DNA from: Hemileia vastatrix
Lineage: Eukaryota; Basidiomycota; Pucciniomycetes; Pucciniales; Zaghouaniaceae
Direction of reading: 5' to 3'
NCBI GenBank assembly: GCA_030280995.1
Contig: JASXTE010000002.1
Coordinates: 18,165,183-18,229,182 of the forward strand
Length of the DNA stretch: 64,000 nt
In this document: piece by piece, positions 53,431 through 64,000 of the stretch
Numbering within the stretch: the stretch's first letter is position 1
How the letters are laid out: each line of letters starts with the position of its first letter
The notes under the pieces: generated by a model
What the model saw: only the letters and a program-made list of their open reading frames with translations
What the model was told of the DNA's origin: nothing
Databases searched by the model: none
Translations under genes and position numbers: made by a program

Positions 53431-56113
53431 TTAGTTTATCCTCATTGCAGAGTGAAATTCTGCCCTTGTAGTACCTCTAGGATAGAACCTCTTAACTTGA
53501 TTGGCAGCTACCCTCTTTTTTAGTACCACTCCATCCAACTCTTCTAAAACATATGAACCGCTAGACACTTGTTCCTTGACTTTATATGATCCATTCCACC
53601 TATCTGCAAACATCTTTCCCCGCTCTCCAAACTCCTATTATACACCAAAACCATATCTCCAGTTTTAAAAGGTTTTCTAAGTTGATGTTCCAACCGCTCA
53701 TCCCAATATCTTACTGACTGATTTCAGATCTTCATCATCTGCGAATATGCCTTTTCTAAGTACTCTTCTTTCTTTTCTAGCTGCATCATTCTTGCACATA
53801 ATAACTCTTCAGTAGTCTTGACCGTGTCCAAGTAAACTCCAAGATATGATTCAGCTTCCAAATCAACCAGTAAAACTGCTTTCTGTCCAAAAACAAGTTC
53901 ATAGTGCGAAAATCCAGTTGTCCTTTTGGAAGTAATTTGATCAGCAAATAAAACTAAAGGTAAATAATGCCTCCACTTTTCAGCACTCAACCCACAAATT
54001 TTGACTAAAGCATCCTTAATAACTTGATGCCTTCTTTCAACCATACCTTCAGCTTCAGGATAATAAGGGGTTGCTACCCTAACCTTTGAGTCTACTTTTG
54101 ATATAGATTCTCTAAACTCTGTCCCAAACTCAGGACCTCCATCTACTGTTACCAATTTCATAACTCCATATTGATACACCCAATTTTTCAAAATCAATTC
54201 TGCCACATTTTTGGAAGTCAAATTAATAAGAGGTGCTGCCTCTACCAAACCAGATAAATCATCTCTGGCTGAAATTAAATATTTATACCATCCCTCCTTA
54301 ATATAAACGGCACCCAAGCTAACCCTTCCAAAGAGAGTATTTTCACCGGGAGCATGTCCAGGATCTTTTGTACTTAAATAACTTCTTCTTTGACATTCTT
54401 TGCATGACTGAACCCACTTTTTAACAGCCATCTTCATTCCTGGCCACCAAAATCAATCCGCAATTCTTCTGAAAGTTTCTCCAATGCCTCTATGCCCAAG
54501 AACTTTATGCAGTGACTTTAAAACTAATTCTTGCCCTTTCCTTTGAGTTAAAACTACTTGAGGATTTGGATACCTCCTTTTCATAAATCGTCGACCAGAT
54601 AAGTAAAACATAGATGACTTCCTTTTTATATCCACCCATTCATTGTGTACACAATCCCATATTTCATCTTGAAAATCGATTAATATAATATCAATGGGCA
54701 CTTCTTTATCACCAATATCATCTGCACATGAATGAGCCAATAAACGTTGGCCACAAATTTGTTTCTTAATTGAGCTATGTCGATTTTCTTCATCTGAACC
54801 TTTCAACCTCTTAAAAACTGAATTCTAAAATACCTCTTTCTCTTCTTCACCCTTTTTAACCGAATTTTCTAATTCTCCAACATATACACCATTCTTTAAC
54901 CTACTACTATCCCAAACTACCAATCCATCTTTATCTATATACACAACATCTTCTCCTACCTTGTTTTTACCAAATTTATTCACACCAATTTCATCAATTA
55001 TATCAACATAAAAATAATTTTCCAGTATATCCTCTTGGTAGAGGTCATCATCACAATCATCTAAACACAATAGTCCTTCCAGTTTAACCTCATGGTGGAG
55101 GTATGGAAAATCTTCAGATCCTTTAGTGCTGGCCATAATCATAGGTATATCTTCATCAAACTCTTCTGAGTCTGAATCATCTTCAGTGGGTAGTCTTCTT
55201 GACAAACCATCTGGCATGGTAAAAGTTTTGCCAGGCTTATGAACTAAGTCAAAAGAAAATTTTTGAATAAATGCTACCCATCTAGTCATAGGTGCATTTG
55301 GTAAACTTGGGGAATTAATCATTTGAATTAAAGATTTCACATCTACTTGCAATTAAAAGTGTTGGCCCCACAAAACATTTTGAAGTTTCTTTAAAATTTT
55401 GGCCACTCCACACAGTTCCAATTTCGGCTGAGAATATCTTGATTTGACTTTGGTGAATACCACAGATTCATACCTAACTTGCCTGATGTAACCAGCTTTA
55501 TCCATCTGAGACAAAACTGCCCCAGCAGCAACCTGACTTGATTCAACTGCTAAATAAATCCTACCAGCATCTTTTCAATAATCTAACCTTTGCAGGACTA
55601 AATCCTTCCCCACAACCTTCTTCAATCTCTCAAACACCCTTTCACACTCTTAATCCCACTCCCAGTCTTCATCCTTTCTCTTCAGCCTTCTCAATGGACC
55701 TGCAAATGAAAAAAATTCCTTGATAAACATTTGAACATAAACACATATGCCTAAAGACCCCCTAACTTTGGTCGTATTCTAGGGTCTTGGCCAGGACTGA
55801 ATTTTATTCACTTTCTTCTTGGACATAATCTTACACTCTCTACATACCACATGACCTAAAATCTCTAAATCTGGCACACAACATGAAAATTTTGAACACA
55901 AAATAGTTAAACCAGCTTCTTCAATTCTAAAAAAGATCCTCTGTAAAGTTATTGCATACTCCCAGATGAATTTTTGTATCCCTGGGTTCTCCTCCAACAC
56001 TTCATTATTGTAATCTGTTGAAGGTCCTTTAATTCCTCCATCGTCAATAACAATTCCAGCATATTGAGGAATTTCATCTTTAAGAATCCAATCCATCTGA
56101 GCTTGATAAACTT
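53431..56113 (-). pseudogene. Pol remnant of element E (RT to integrase)
   Basis: Colinear with Pol of A and B but with many stops and shifts. RT from the V-Y-Q-A-Q-M box (56113) through V-I-D-D-G-G, RNase H, linker (55352-54825), integrase HHCC and DDE (54806-53724) and GPY/F-type end (53613-53431). It stops abruptly at 56113, where the LTR of element D begins. The rest of E pol and gag should lie beyond the right end of this window. Divergence marks E as the oldest member here. Confidence 0.85.
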
Positions 56114-57203
56114 TATGGTAAGGTAAACTCTTACAGTCGCCTTGCTGTAAGCAGAATCCGGAGGATATATGTGGATTTAGCTGAAAACCCCGTCCTTCCA
56201 ATAAAAATAACAAAATGGGTATTCTAAATCACTAAGCTAACCAGTCTACTTGGATCTGATTAATAAAAATAATGAAACTCTAAAATAATTAACGCTTATT
56301 GAGATTTAAATAAAAGTGGCTGTTGAGAAAAGAAATACTGATAACAACAATTAAGGTGTACCAGTGAAAGATCTGAAAAGATTGACTTTTATGTTTTTAT
56401 AATAATTTGAATTTTTATGAGACAGAAATAATCAAGTCCCAGTGATGAAGACCTTTCTAAAGATACCCTATATGAAGTGTGATTTAAATTTGTTGAGTAG
56501 TATTTCTAAAATGTTATATATAAAATATAAAGTTATAAGGTTATTACAAATTTATTTAATTTGTTGAGTAATAAAAATTGAGACCGTGGTGGTTAATGAT
56601 TAAGCTGTATGATCTATCCCCCCCCTCTCAATTTCGAGTTTGAGAGGCGATTAAGTATTCCTAGTCACGTGCCTAAGTTTTCCCCTCCTGAGCTCTCCCA
56701 GAGTCAATCCGGAGCCTGTACGGAGTCCGTCCGGACTTCCGGACTCAATTAGAACCTTAAAAACTATAATAAAAAATCTAGAAAAATTACACATGATAGA
56801 GCTACGTCCCCTTTATATTCCAAACTAATTTTCGTAGTCTGCGCAGCTCTAATTATTCCGTGAAAATTCATCAAAGTTAAGTAATTTCTGAAAACGTAAA
56901 TATTTCTATAAAACTTTAAAATTCATTTAAAAATATAAGAAAAATAGTAAAAATTCTGGGAAAATTTCCCAAGGTTCTTGAGTGACTCGGCTTGATACTT
57001 ATAAACTTTTCAGACCGTAAAAAATAAGTTTTCTCCGTAAAATAAATTGTTTTGTGTAGGCATTCGCTCATGACCAATTTCATCATATTTAAAACTCAAA
57101 TAAATTTAATAAAACCCTTTTATAAAATAATAACGCCAATCTTGCACGCCGTAATAACTCCATTTACGTACTTAGGTGCCATACTAAACTTTAGGCTACC
57201 ACA
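56114..57203 (-). repeat. 3' LTR of element D
   Basis: 1090 bp in reverse, ends matching TGTGG...CCATA. It is shorter than A and B LTRs because the CCG-TA-CGG array is reduced to a remnant at 56705-56747. A subfamily variant. Confidence 0.9.
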
Positions 57204-57213
57204 TCCTCCCTCC
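57204..57213 (-). other. Polypurine tract of element D
   Basis: GGAGGGAGGA on the minus strand next to the LTR. Confidence 0.85.
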
Positions 57214-57326
57214 AATTGAGAATGTCCCCATTCTTAAAACTTTGCATAAGTGGTCAAACACAATATTCATCTTTAACCTTCAACCACCATCTTCTTTAAT
57301 CAACTATAAAATTCATCTTCTTCAAT

Positions 57327-58018
57327 ATGTCTTCCAAAGAACTTGTCGCTCCATGTGAACTCTGCGCTCGATACCAGGTACCTTGTTTAATGTCCAACCC
57401 TAATCTTTCTGGCAGGACAGCTTGCGACTTATGCCGTGTGAAAAAAGTCAAATGTAACCAGCCAATAGTTCCTTCTAAAACAAACGTATATTTAGGACCA
57501 GCAGCTCTCCCTGATCCCTCAACATCTAAAAAACAATCAAAAATTCCTGTCTTCTTAAAACGAATAAGATCAAAAACAGCTTCAAAAGTTCAATCTTCAT
57601 CAGCGGATCCCGGCCTAATTTTGCCTTCACAAGATCCTAATCCTATAACACCAGTGCCCCCAACCAACTTTGCTGAGACTATGTTTCCTGGCTCTAAATG
57701 TAAGACCCTATTATCTTACTAAAAAAAACTTTTAATCAAAATTGACTAAACCTATGACTTAATAACATATTTGAACTTCTAGCTGTCAAAATAACCAACA
57801 CAGATGATGTTGGTAGAGTGAAGATGGACTATATCAATCATTATCCAAATTTTCATTGCTATCTTTTTCTTGACTTTACTAATGAGTTGAAACAAAAAAT
57901 GCTGGCCTATTTTCAAGAAACTCCAGCTAATAACCATGAAGGCCTCATGAAAAGAAGAATTTTAATGCAAATCTTTGATAATGATGTTGAAAAATTTCAA
58001 AGAAATTATCTTTTCTAA
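57327..58018 (+). CDS. Antisense gene 2 of element D, intron-containing
   Basis: Exon 1 57327-57699, intron 57700-57782 (GTAAGA...CTTCTAG), exon 2 57783-58018 give 202 aa in one frame. Twin C-x2-C-x6-C zinc cluster at residues about 10-40; the remainder matches B gene 2. It runs opposite to the retroelement, so its intron would not be removed from the element's genomic RNA, explaining its survival. Promoter presumably within or near the LTR on this side, only 120 bp away. This looks like the ancestral gene structure; B appears derived. Confidence 0.75.
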
Positions 58019-58599
58019 CAGTATAACTTGATAAAATTTTGTTTTTGCTTGGTCTTCTTTAACTTTCAACATAAATGTTGTTTTCTTTCTTCTCTGGATT
58101 GATATAACATAAAATAAAATAATATAAATCTTGTGATGATTCCACTACTGAGAGCAAGGTTTGAATCCCTTCAGACTCCCATATACCAGTCTTCCTTCTT
58201 GTCACAGCATTGAGAGAGTGGATCTTCCTATGAGCCGAATACTCCTGATTCCAACCTCATAGGGCCCCCCACTGAGCCGAATTCTATGATTCCAATCTTG
58301 CCATAAGGTCCTCCAAGCTTCACACCAAAAGTGGCCTAACACTGAGGCACTAAAAAAATCATTCCCTAAAATCCAACTACCATCCTAACTTCTGATTCCT
58401 TCATCACAATTTTCAAACTTTGCTATACAGCAAACCCATAAAATACTTTTGCCAGGCTTCCAATAATAATATTAGCTTTAGACCATGTTAAAGCGCCACA
58501 AATTTCACCTAATTACCCATTATGCTTTCCTTAGCATCATCACCACCTAAAATTTTAACCTCCTAAAGCTTATCAGCACCCAATTCCAGAAATAATTGA
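58019..58599 (-). other. Spacer of element D
   Basis: Non-coding, reversed match to A 12470-12990, with the B-box-like hairpin at 58143-58182. Confidence 0.6.
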
Positions 58600-59075
58600 A
58601 TAAACAGTTTAGAGTCTTAGTGGACAGTGATAAATTAAAAGATTGAATCGAGTTATCCAAACAAGATTGACATTCCAGTTTAAAGTCTTGGTGGACCAAA
58701 CATATAATCTATTGCCAGTTTATGGTCTTGGTGGACCAAAGATCGTTTAGGTGCATAAATAACTTGATATATTCCTAAGAAAGGCCTAGGCTTGACCAAA
58801 GATTGAATAAACTTGATAATCCAGTTTAATGTCATAGTGGACCAAACATTTGATCGACAAGTAATCCAGTATAAGGCCATAGTGGACCAATGAATGTTGA
58901 ATTATCCTTCAGATATTAATTTTCCAGTTTAAAGTCATAGTGGACTAAACAATGAATGAACTACCAGTTTAAAGTCATGGTGGACCAAACATTTGATCGA
59001 TAAGAAATCCAGTTTAAGGTCATGGTGGACCCAACAGCTTGATAACAGCCCAGTTTAAGGTCTTGGTGGACCTAA
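58600..59075 (-). repeat. Hairpin array 2 of element D
   Basis: About ten hairpins read on the minus strand as GGTC/GACC or AGTC/GACT stems with TAAACTGG tails. It ends about 90 bp before the ATG of antisense gene 1, so it forms that gene's upstream region. Confidence 0.85.
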
Positions 59076-59166
59076 CAACTTCTCTATCCTTGAACCCAGA
59101 TTTTGCCACCAGCTTTCTTCATCCTAGTTTCAAGTTTTCTTCTTCAAAAAAATATCTCCTAACAAG

Positions 59167-60179
59167 ATGAAACCTTCTGACTTCATTTCTTCAGCTGATC
59201 AATCTTGCAAATACTGTGCTTTCACCCATAGGGAATGTATCTTCACTTTCAACTGGCAAAAGCACACTTATAACAGGGCCTGTTTATCCTGTTATGAGAA
59301 GAAAAGAAAATGTTCTGGCTTGAATTGTGGTTCTTTCCCCATTACTGCTACTAGCTTTGCCTCCTTCTGCAAACCTTCTCCTTCTTCTTCACCTTCTACT
59401 CCACCCCCTATTCCATCAACCTCTAAAGATCCCATCCCTTTTTCTCCATCAGCCTATTTAAATCTTTCATCATCACCTAATCCTCTGGGTCCTTCTCTCC
59501 AATCTAGACTTGCTGCTACTCCCTCAAGAACTCTTGCTGCTCCCAGGGCCATACTTCAACCTTCTAACAATTCTTCTCCTACTTCCAACATCTTGAAGCA
59601 CAAAAGGTCCTATAATAGCCAGCAATCTTCAACTTCTCTTGTTTCATCCAAAAAGCCCAGAAAATCTACTTCAAACACCAAATCCAACACCAGTCCTCCT
59701 CATCTATCAAAAATAAAAAATCCTTTTTTAAACATAAAAAATCCCACTCCATTACCAAGTAAGCCGTTTATCTATGATCATGATAGTGTTGACACAGGTT
59801 ATTTGTCTCTTTTATTTTCTTAATCTTCAGGTTTTAATTTGCTGATATTTTAATTTGATAAGCGTCCACCAGTTCTCCAATTTCATATTCAGCTTATGAA
59901 CTACCAGAACCTAATCCAAGCTTCCCTAGAGTTCCAATTCACCTAGTGTCTGAAAAGCTCTTTGCTAATTTTAATAACCTTATCGCTTATTTCCAACAAT
60001 ACCTGCCCTCTGATAGATCAGAATCTTGGATGAGAGAGCAACTGCTAAGAGACCTTTTCAAAATAGCCAACTGGCTTCAACACTATCGTGACCGTGAAAT
60101 AAGATTCAAATCCCAGGAAATCAATCAAGGTCCTTCTAAATTTTCTAATTTTGATTCTTCAAAAGATAACAACCCTTGA
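59167..60179 (+). CDS. Antisense gene 1 of element D: twin zinc-cluster protein
   Basis: Exon 1 59167-59797 and exon 2 59893-60179 (intron with GT and AG intact) give 305 aa. Residues about 13-46: C-x2-C-x6-C, 14 residues, C-x2-C-x6-C with Y-E-K-K-R-K-C. Residues about 60-200 are Ser/Pro-rich. Exon 2 encodes a compact helical domain with aromatic and charged residues (F-A-N-F-N-N-L-I-A-Y-F). The spliced frame reads smoothly through the junction. It is the best copy of this gene in the window and shows that A has lost its acceptor. Related in architecture to gene 2, so the pair probably arose by duplication. Function unknown. Confidence 0.76.
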
Positions 60180-61198
60180 TGGTGTTCTTCCTGGTATGTA
60201 GCTTTCTTGAATAATGTTTGAAAAATAAAAATATAAACATCTAGACTACCTAAAACTAAAATACCTTTTATTTTTTTATTTTTTTTATTTTATTTTATTT
60301 TATTTTTATTTTTTATTTTTATTTTTTTTTGATTTTATATTTTTAGTTATTTTATTATTTATTTATTTATTTTTACCATTTAAAATAAAAGATTTTTTTT
60401 TTAAAAAAAAAAAAGATAGTTTTGAAATAAAAGTTAAAATTTAATTTTTTAAAGAAAGATAAACGAATGTGAAAAGAAAGATAAAAAAAAAGTAATAAAA
60501 AAATTTTTAAAATAAAATTTTAAAAGGTGCCCGCCGGCCATTTGATGAGCCGTACCCTCGACATCATACCCACATCCAAGTGCAACTTGATGTGGTTACA
60601 CAATTTTGAGAAATTGAAAAGAAAAGAAAATAAATGAAAGTGTTTAGAAGATAATTTTTATAATGATGATCACTGGGTGGGCTCCCTTCAATTTATAAAA
60701 ATGATTAGAGACCACCAGTGAGCATCACCTTCACAAAATTCATAATATATATTAAAGAAAAGAAATCACAATCTAACATAAAAAAAATCAAAAACAAAAT
60801 AAAATAAAAGAATCTTGAATCCGGAGTTGAGAGCGGTGTCTCTTGATTCATTCCAGTTTATAGTCCTAGTGGACTTCCTATAATTAAAAGACAAAGCCAG
60901 GATTCAACTAGAAACAGGGAAAATTTTGGAAACGAACATTATGGGGTAATTGTGTATAGAGCAGCCAGCCCATCAATTACCCCCACACTTTCCAATATTA
61001 AATTAAGAAGGTTCCCCTGTGAACACTTCTTCCAATAAATTTTAAAATTTTCCAACACTATCTTCACCCATATTTTAAGAATTTTAAGTTTTTGAAAATT
61101 TCAAAGAAGGTCTTCTTGAATTTCGTTAAGTTTCCTCATAGTTTCGTCGCCCATATACAGTGTAACAATAGTAAAGTATTTTTGATAAAAAAAGAAGA
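60180..61198 (-). other. A/T tract and structured region of element D
   Basis: T-rich tract (60260-60500), then reversed copies of the three conserved hairpins (about 60570-60600, 60663-60727, 60943-60983) and one hairpin motif near 60853. Confidence 0.7.
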
Positions 61199-61505
61199 TA
61201 GTTTATCCTCGTTGTGGAGGTCGATAAGATTTTTATAAAAATCATAGTTTATCCTCATTGCGGAGGAATCCATAAAATTTCATTGATATCATAGTTTATC
61301 CTCATTGCGGAGGGATCCATAAAATTTCATCTATATCATAGTTTATCCTCGTTGCGGAGGTATCCATAAAAATTTCATTGATATCATAGTTTATCCTCAT
61401 TGCGGAGGGATCCATAAAATTTCGTCTATATCATAGTTTATCCTTGTTGCGGAGGTATCCATAAAAATTTCATTGATATCATAGTTTATCCTCATTGCGG
61501 AGGTA
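61199..61505 (-). repeat. Hairpin array 1 of element D
   Basis: About seven CCTC/GAGG hairpins, including the one that encodes the Pol C-terminus. Loops vary between CGCAAT and CGCAAC. Confidence 0.85.
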
Positions 61506-64000
61506 GACTTCGGCACTCCTGGTGCCTCTAGGATAGAACCATTTCACTTGATCGGCTGCTACCCTCTTCTTCAATACTACTCCATGCAGCTCTTCTAGCA
61601 CATATGAACCGCCAGAAACTTGCTCCTTAACTTTATACGGTCCATTCCACCTATCTGCAAACATCTTTCCCCATTGACTCTCTAGACTTCTATTATACAC
61701 CAGGACCATATCACCTGGGTTCAAAGGTTTCCTTAATCGATGTGCCAACCGCTCATCCCAATATGTGACTGATTGATTTCAGATCTTCATCATCCGCGAA
61801 TATGCCTTTTCTAAATATTCTTCTTTCTTTTCTAGCTGCATCATTCTTGCACACAATAATTCTTCAGTAGTTTTGACCTTGTCCCAGTCAGCTCCAAGAT
61901 ATGATTCAGCTTCTAAATCAACCGGCAAAGCTGCTTTCTGTCCAAAAACAAGTTCATAAGGTGAAAATCTGGTCGTCCTTTTGGCAGTGATTTGATCAGC
62001 AAATAAAAACTAAAGGTAAGTAGTGCCTCCACTTTTCGGCACTTGTACCACACATTTTAACTAAAGCATCCTTGATAACTTGATGCCCTCTTTCAACCAT
62101 GCCTTCAGCTTCAAGATAATATGGGGTTGCTACCCTAACCTTTGATCCAACTTTCAATACGGCCTCTTTAAACTCTGTCCCAAATTCAGGACCTCCATCT
62201 ACCGTCACCAATTTCATCACTCCATATCAATACACCCAATTATTTAACAAAAATTCTGTCACATTTTTGGCAGTCAAATTAATAAGAGGCGCTGCCTCTA
62301 CCCAACCAGATAAGTCGTCTCTGGCTACAATTAAATATTTATACCGTCCCTCTTTGATATGAACGGCATCTAAACTAACTCTCCCAAAGAGCGTATATTC
62401 ACCAGTCGCGCGTCCAGGCTCTTTTGGCCTTAAATAACTTTGTCTTTGACATTCTTCGCATGACTGAACCCACTTTTTAACAGCCATCTTCATGCCAGGC
62501 CACCAAAATCGATCAGAAATTCTTCTAAACGTTTCTCCAATGCCTCTATGCCCGAGATCTTCATGCAGTGATTTCAAAACTAATTCTTGCCCCTTCTGTT
62601 GAGTTATAACTACTTGAGGATTTGGATACCTTCTCCTCATTAAATGTCTTTACTACTATCCCACACTACCAATCCATCTTCCTCTACATACACCACATCT
62701 TCTTCTACCTCCTTTCTACCGAATTTATCTACACCTTTTCCAACACCTTTATTAACATAAAAACTATTTTCCAGTTTATCCTCTTGGTGGAGGTCATCAT
62801 CACCATAATCTAAACACAATAGTCCTGCCAGTTTAACCTCATGGGGGAGGTATGGAAAGTCTTCAGCTCCTTTAGTGCTGGCTTTGATAATAGGTATATC
62901 TTCATCGAACTCTTCTGAGTCTGAATCTTCTTCAGTGGGTGGTCTACTTGATAAACCATCTGGCATAGTAAAAGTTTTGCCAGGCTTATGAACTAAATCA
63001 AACGAAAAATGTTGAATAAAAGCTACCCATCTCGTCATGGGTGCGTTCGGTAAACTTGGGGAATTAATCATCTGGATTAACGATTTTGCATCCACTTGCA
63101 ACTCAAAATGTTGCCCCCACAAAATATGCTGAAGTTTCTTCAGTATTTTTGCCAAACCACATAATTCCAATTTTGGTTGTGAATATCTTGATTCGACCTC
63201 AGTAAATACTACAGATTCATACCTAACTGGCCTGATGTAACCAGATTTATCCATCTGAGACAAAACCACCCCAGCTGCAACCTGACTTGAATCAACTGCT
63301 AAATAAATTCTACCAGCATCTTTCCCATAATCCAACTTGTGCAGGACTAAATCCTTCCCCACAACCTCCTTCTCACACTCTTCATCCCACTCCCAGTCCG
63401 CATCATTTCTTGTTAACCGTCTCAATGGAGCTGCCAATGAAGAAAAGTCCTTGATAAACATTCTAACATATACGCAAACGCCTAAAAACCCTCTAACTTT
63501 GGTCGTATTCTTGGGTCTTGGCCAGGACTGAATTTTATTAACTTTCTTCTTGGACATAATCCTACCCTCTCTACATACCACATGGCCTAATATTTCTAAG
63601 GCTGGCACACAACATGAAAATTTTGAACCTGAAATAGTTAAACCAGCCTCTTCAATTCGAAACATGATTCTTTCTAAAGTAATTGCAAACTCCCAAATGA
63701 ATTTGCGTATCCTGGGATTCTCTTCCAACACCTGGTTATCATAGTCGGTTGTTGGTCCCTTAATTCCTCCATCATCTATAAAGATCCCAGCATATTGTGG
63801 AATTTCGTCTTGAAGGATCCAAGCCATCTGAGCTTGATAAACTGTAACCAAATTTGTTGCTCCTTGAGGTAATCTTGTTAACTGTAAGCGTCCTAGTGGC
63901 GTATCGAATGTAGTAAGAGGCCTTGAGTCCGGATGTAACTCTCTCTCATCATATCCACCCATTATATCTCCCAAACCATAACACACTCTCCCTGAAAACG
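61479..64000 (-). pseudogene. Pol of element D (deleted and frameshifted)
   Basis: Near-identical to A and B over RT (FIDD at about 63780), RNase H, integrase and GPY/F-type domain. Lesions: relative to A, 367 bp are missing at 62640 (equivalent to A 7801-8167), shifting the frame between linker and integrase; a stop lies in N-N-W-V-Y-x-Y (about 62225); an extra base near 62005 shifts the DDE region; a stop precedes 61748. Also short of residues near 63375. The 5' part continues beyond the window. It cannot make functional integrase. Confidence 0.88.

Larger units (their letters stand above)
56114..64000 (-). mobile_element. Ty3/Gypsy element D (partial, inserted in element E)
   Basis: 3' LTR, polypurine tract, antisense genes 2 and 1, both hairpin arrays, structured region and most of pol are present; gag-pro and 5' LTR lie outside the window. 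It is the only copy with both antisense genes. Pol is defective. Insertion in RT codons of E dates D after E. The expected duplicate of the four flanking bases (56110-56113) cannot be checked here. Confidence 0.9.

Overview
The window looks like a transposon-packed, AT-rich region of a basidiomycete fungus, most probably a rust (Pucciniales). This rests on short GT-AG introns of about 60 nt, Ty3/Gypsy polyproteins with an FIDD reverse-transcriptase box, a Tet-like 2OG-Fe(II) oxygenase of the type expanded in rusts, and a PIF/Harbinger transposon. The species is not determined. I see no ordinary host housekeeping gene; almost everything is mobile DNA, its remnants or satellites.

Layout. 1-831: AT-rich flank with a 62-bp direct repeat and a long palindrome. 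832-14302 (+): complete Ty3/Gypsy element A (1177-bp LTRs, tRNA-Lys-type primer site, gag-pro, a pol broken by two stop codons, two arrays of short hairpin repeats, an antisense zinc-cluster gene). 14307-20497: an ATGCATATT array, a decayed multi-exon gene (15434-17780, minus) and a higher-order satellite of 40-46-bp palindromes. 20498-29093 (-): an old, dead chromodomain Ty3/Gypsy element C, inserted in one of those palindromes. 29893-30900: another decayed spliced gene.

From about 30930 to the end is a nested stack. An old relative of A (element E, minus) was entered by a PIF/Harbinger transposon (perfect 16-bp TIRs at 32256 and 52488). That transposon was entered by young, apparently intact element B (38112-50896, +), which splits the last codons of the transposase gene. 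A fourth family member, D (56114 to beyond 64000, minus), entered the RT domain of E.

Two systems stand out. First, the Harbinger element (about 7.4 kb without B) carries, between its TIRs, a Myb/SANT-like gene, a TET/JBP-type dioxygenase gene and the DDE transposase. A DNA transposon would thus carry its own putative 5-methylcytosine oxidase. Second, the A/B/D/E retroelement family has dispersed stem-loop repeats whose 4-bp stems covary (CCTC/GAGG, GGTC/GACC, AGTC/GACT) before a fixed TAAACTG tail. These occur inside pol and in long 3' arrays. The family also has two genes encoded antisense between pol and the 3' LTR, both with a C-x2-C-x6-C twin zinc-cluster motif. These antisense genes keep introns, as expected if only the sense RNA is reverse-transcribed. 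The LTRs contain an 11-bp-period array of CCG-TA-CGG palindromes, which could be targets of such zinc-cluster proteins (inference).
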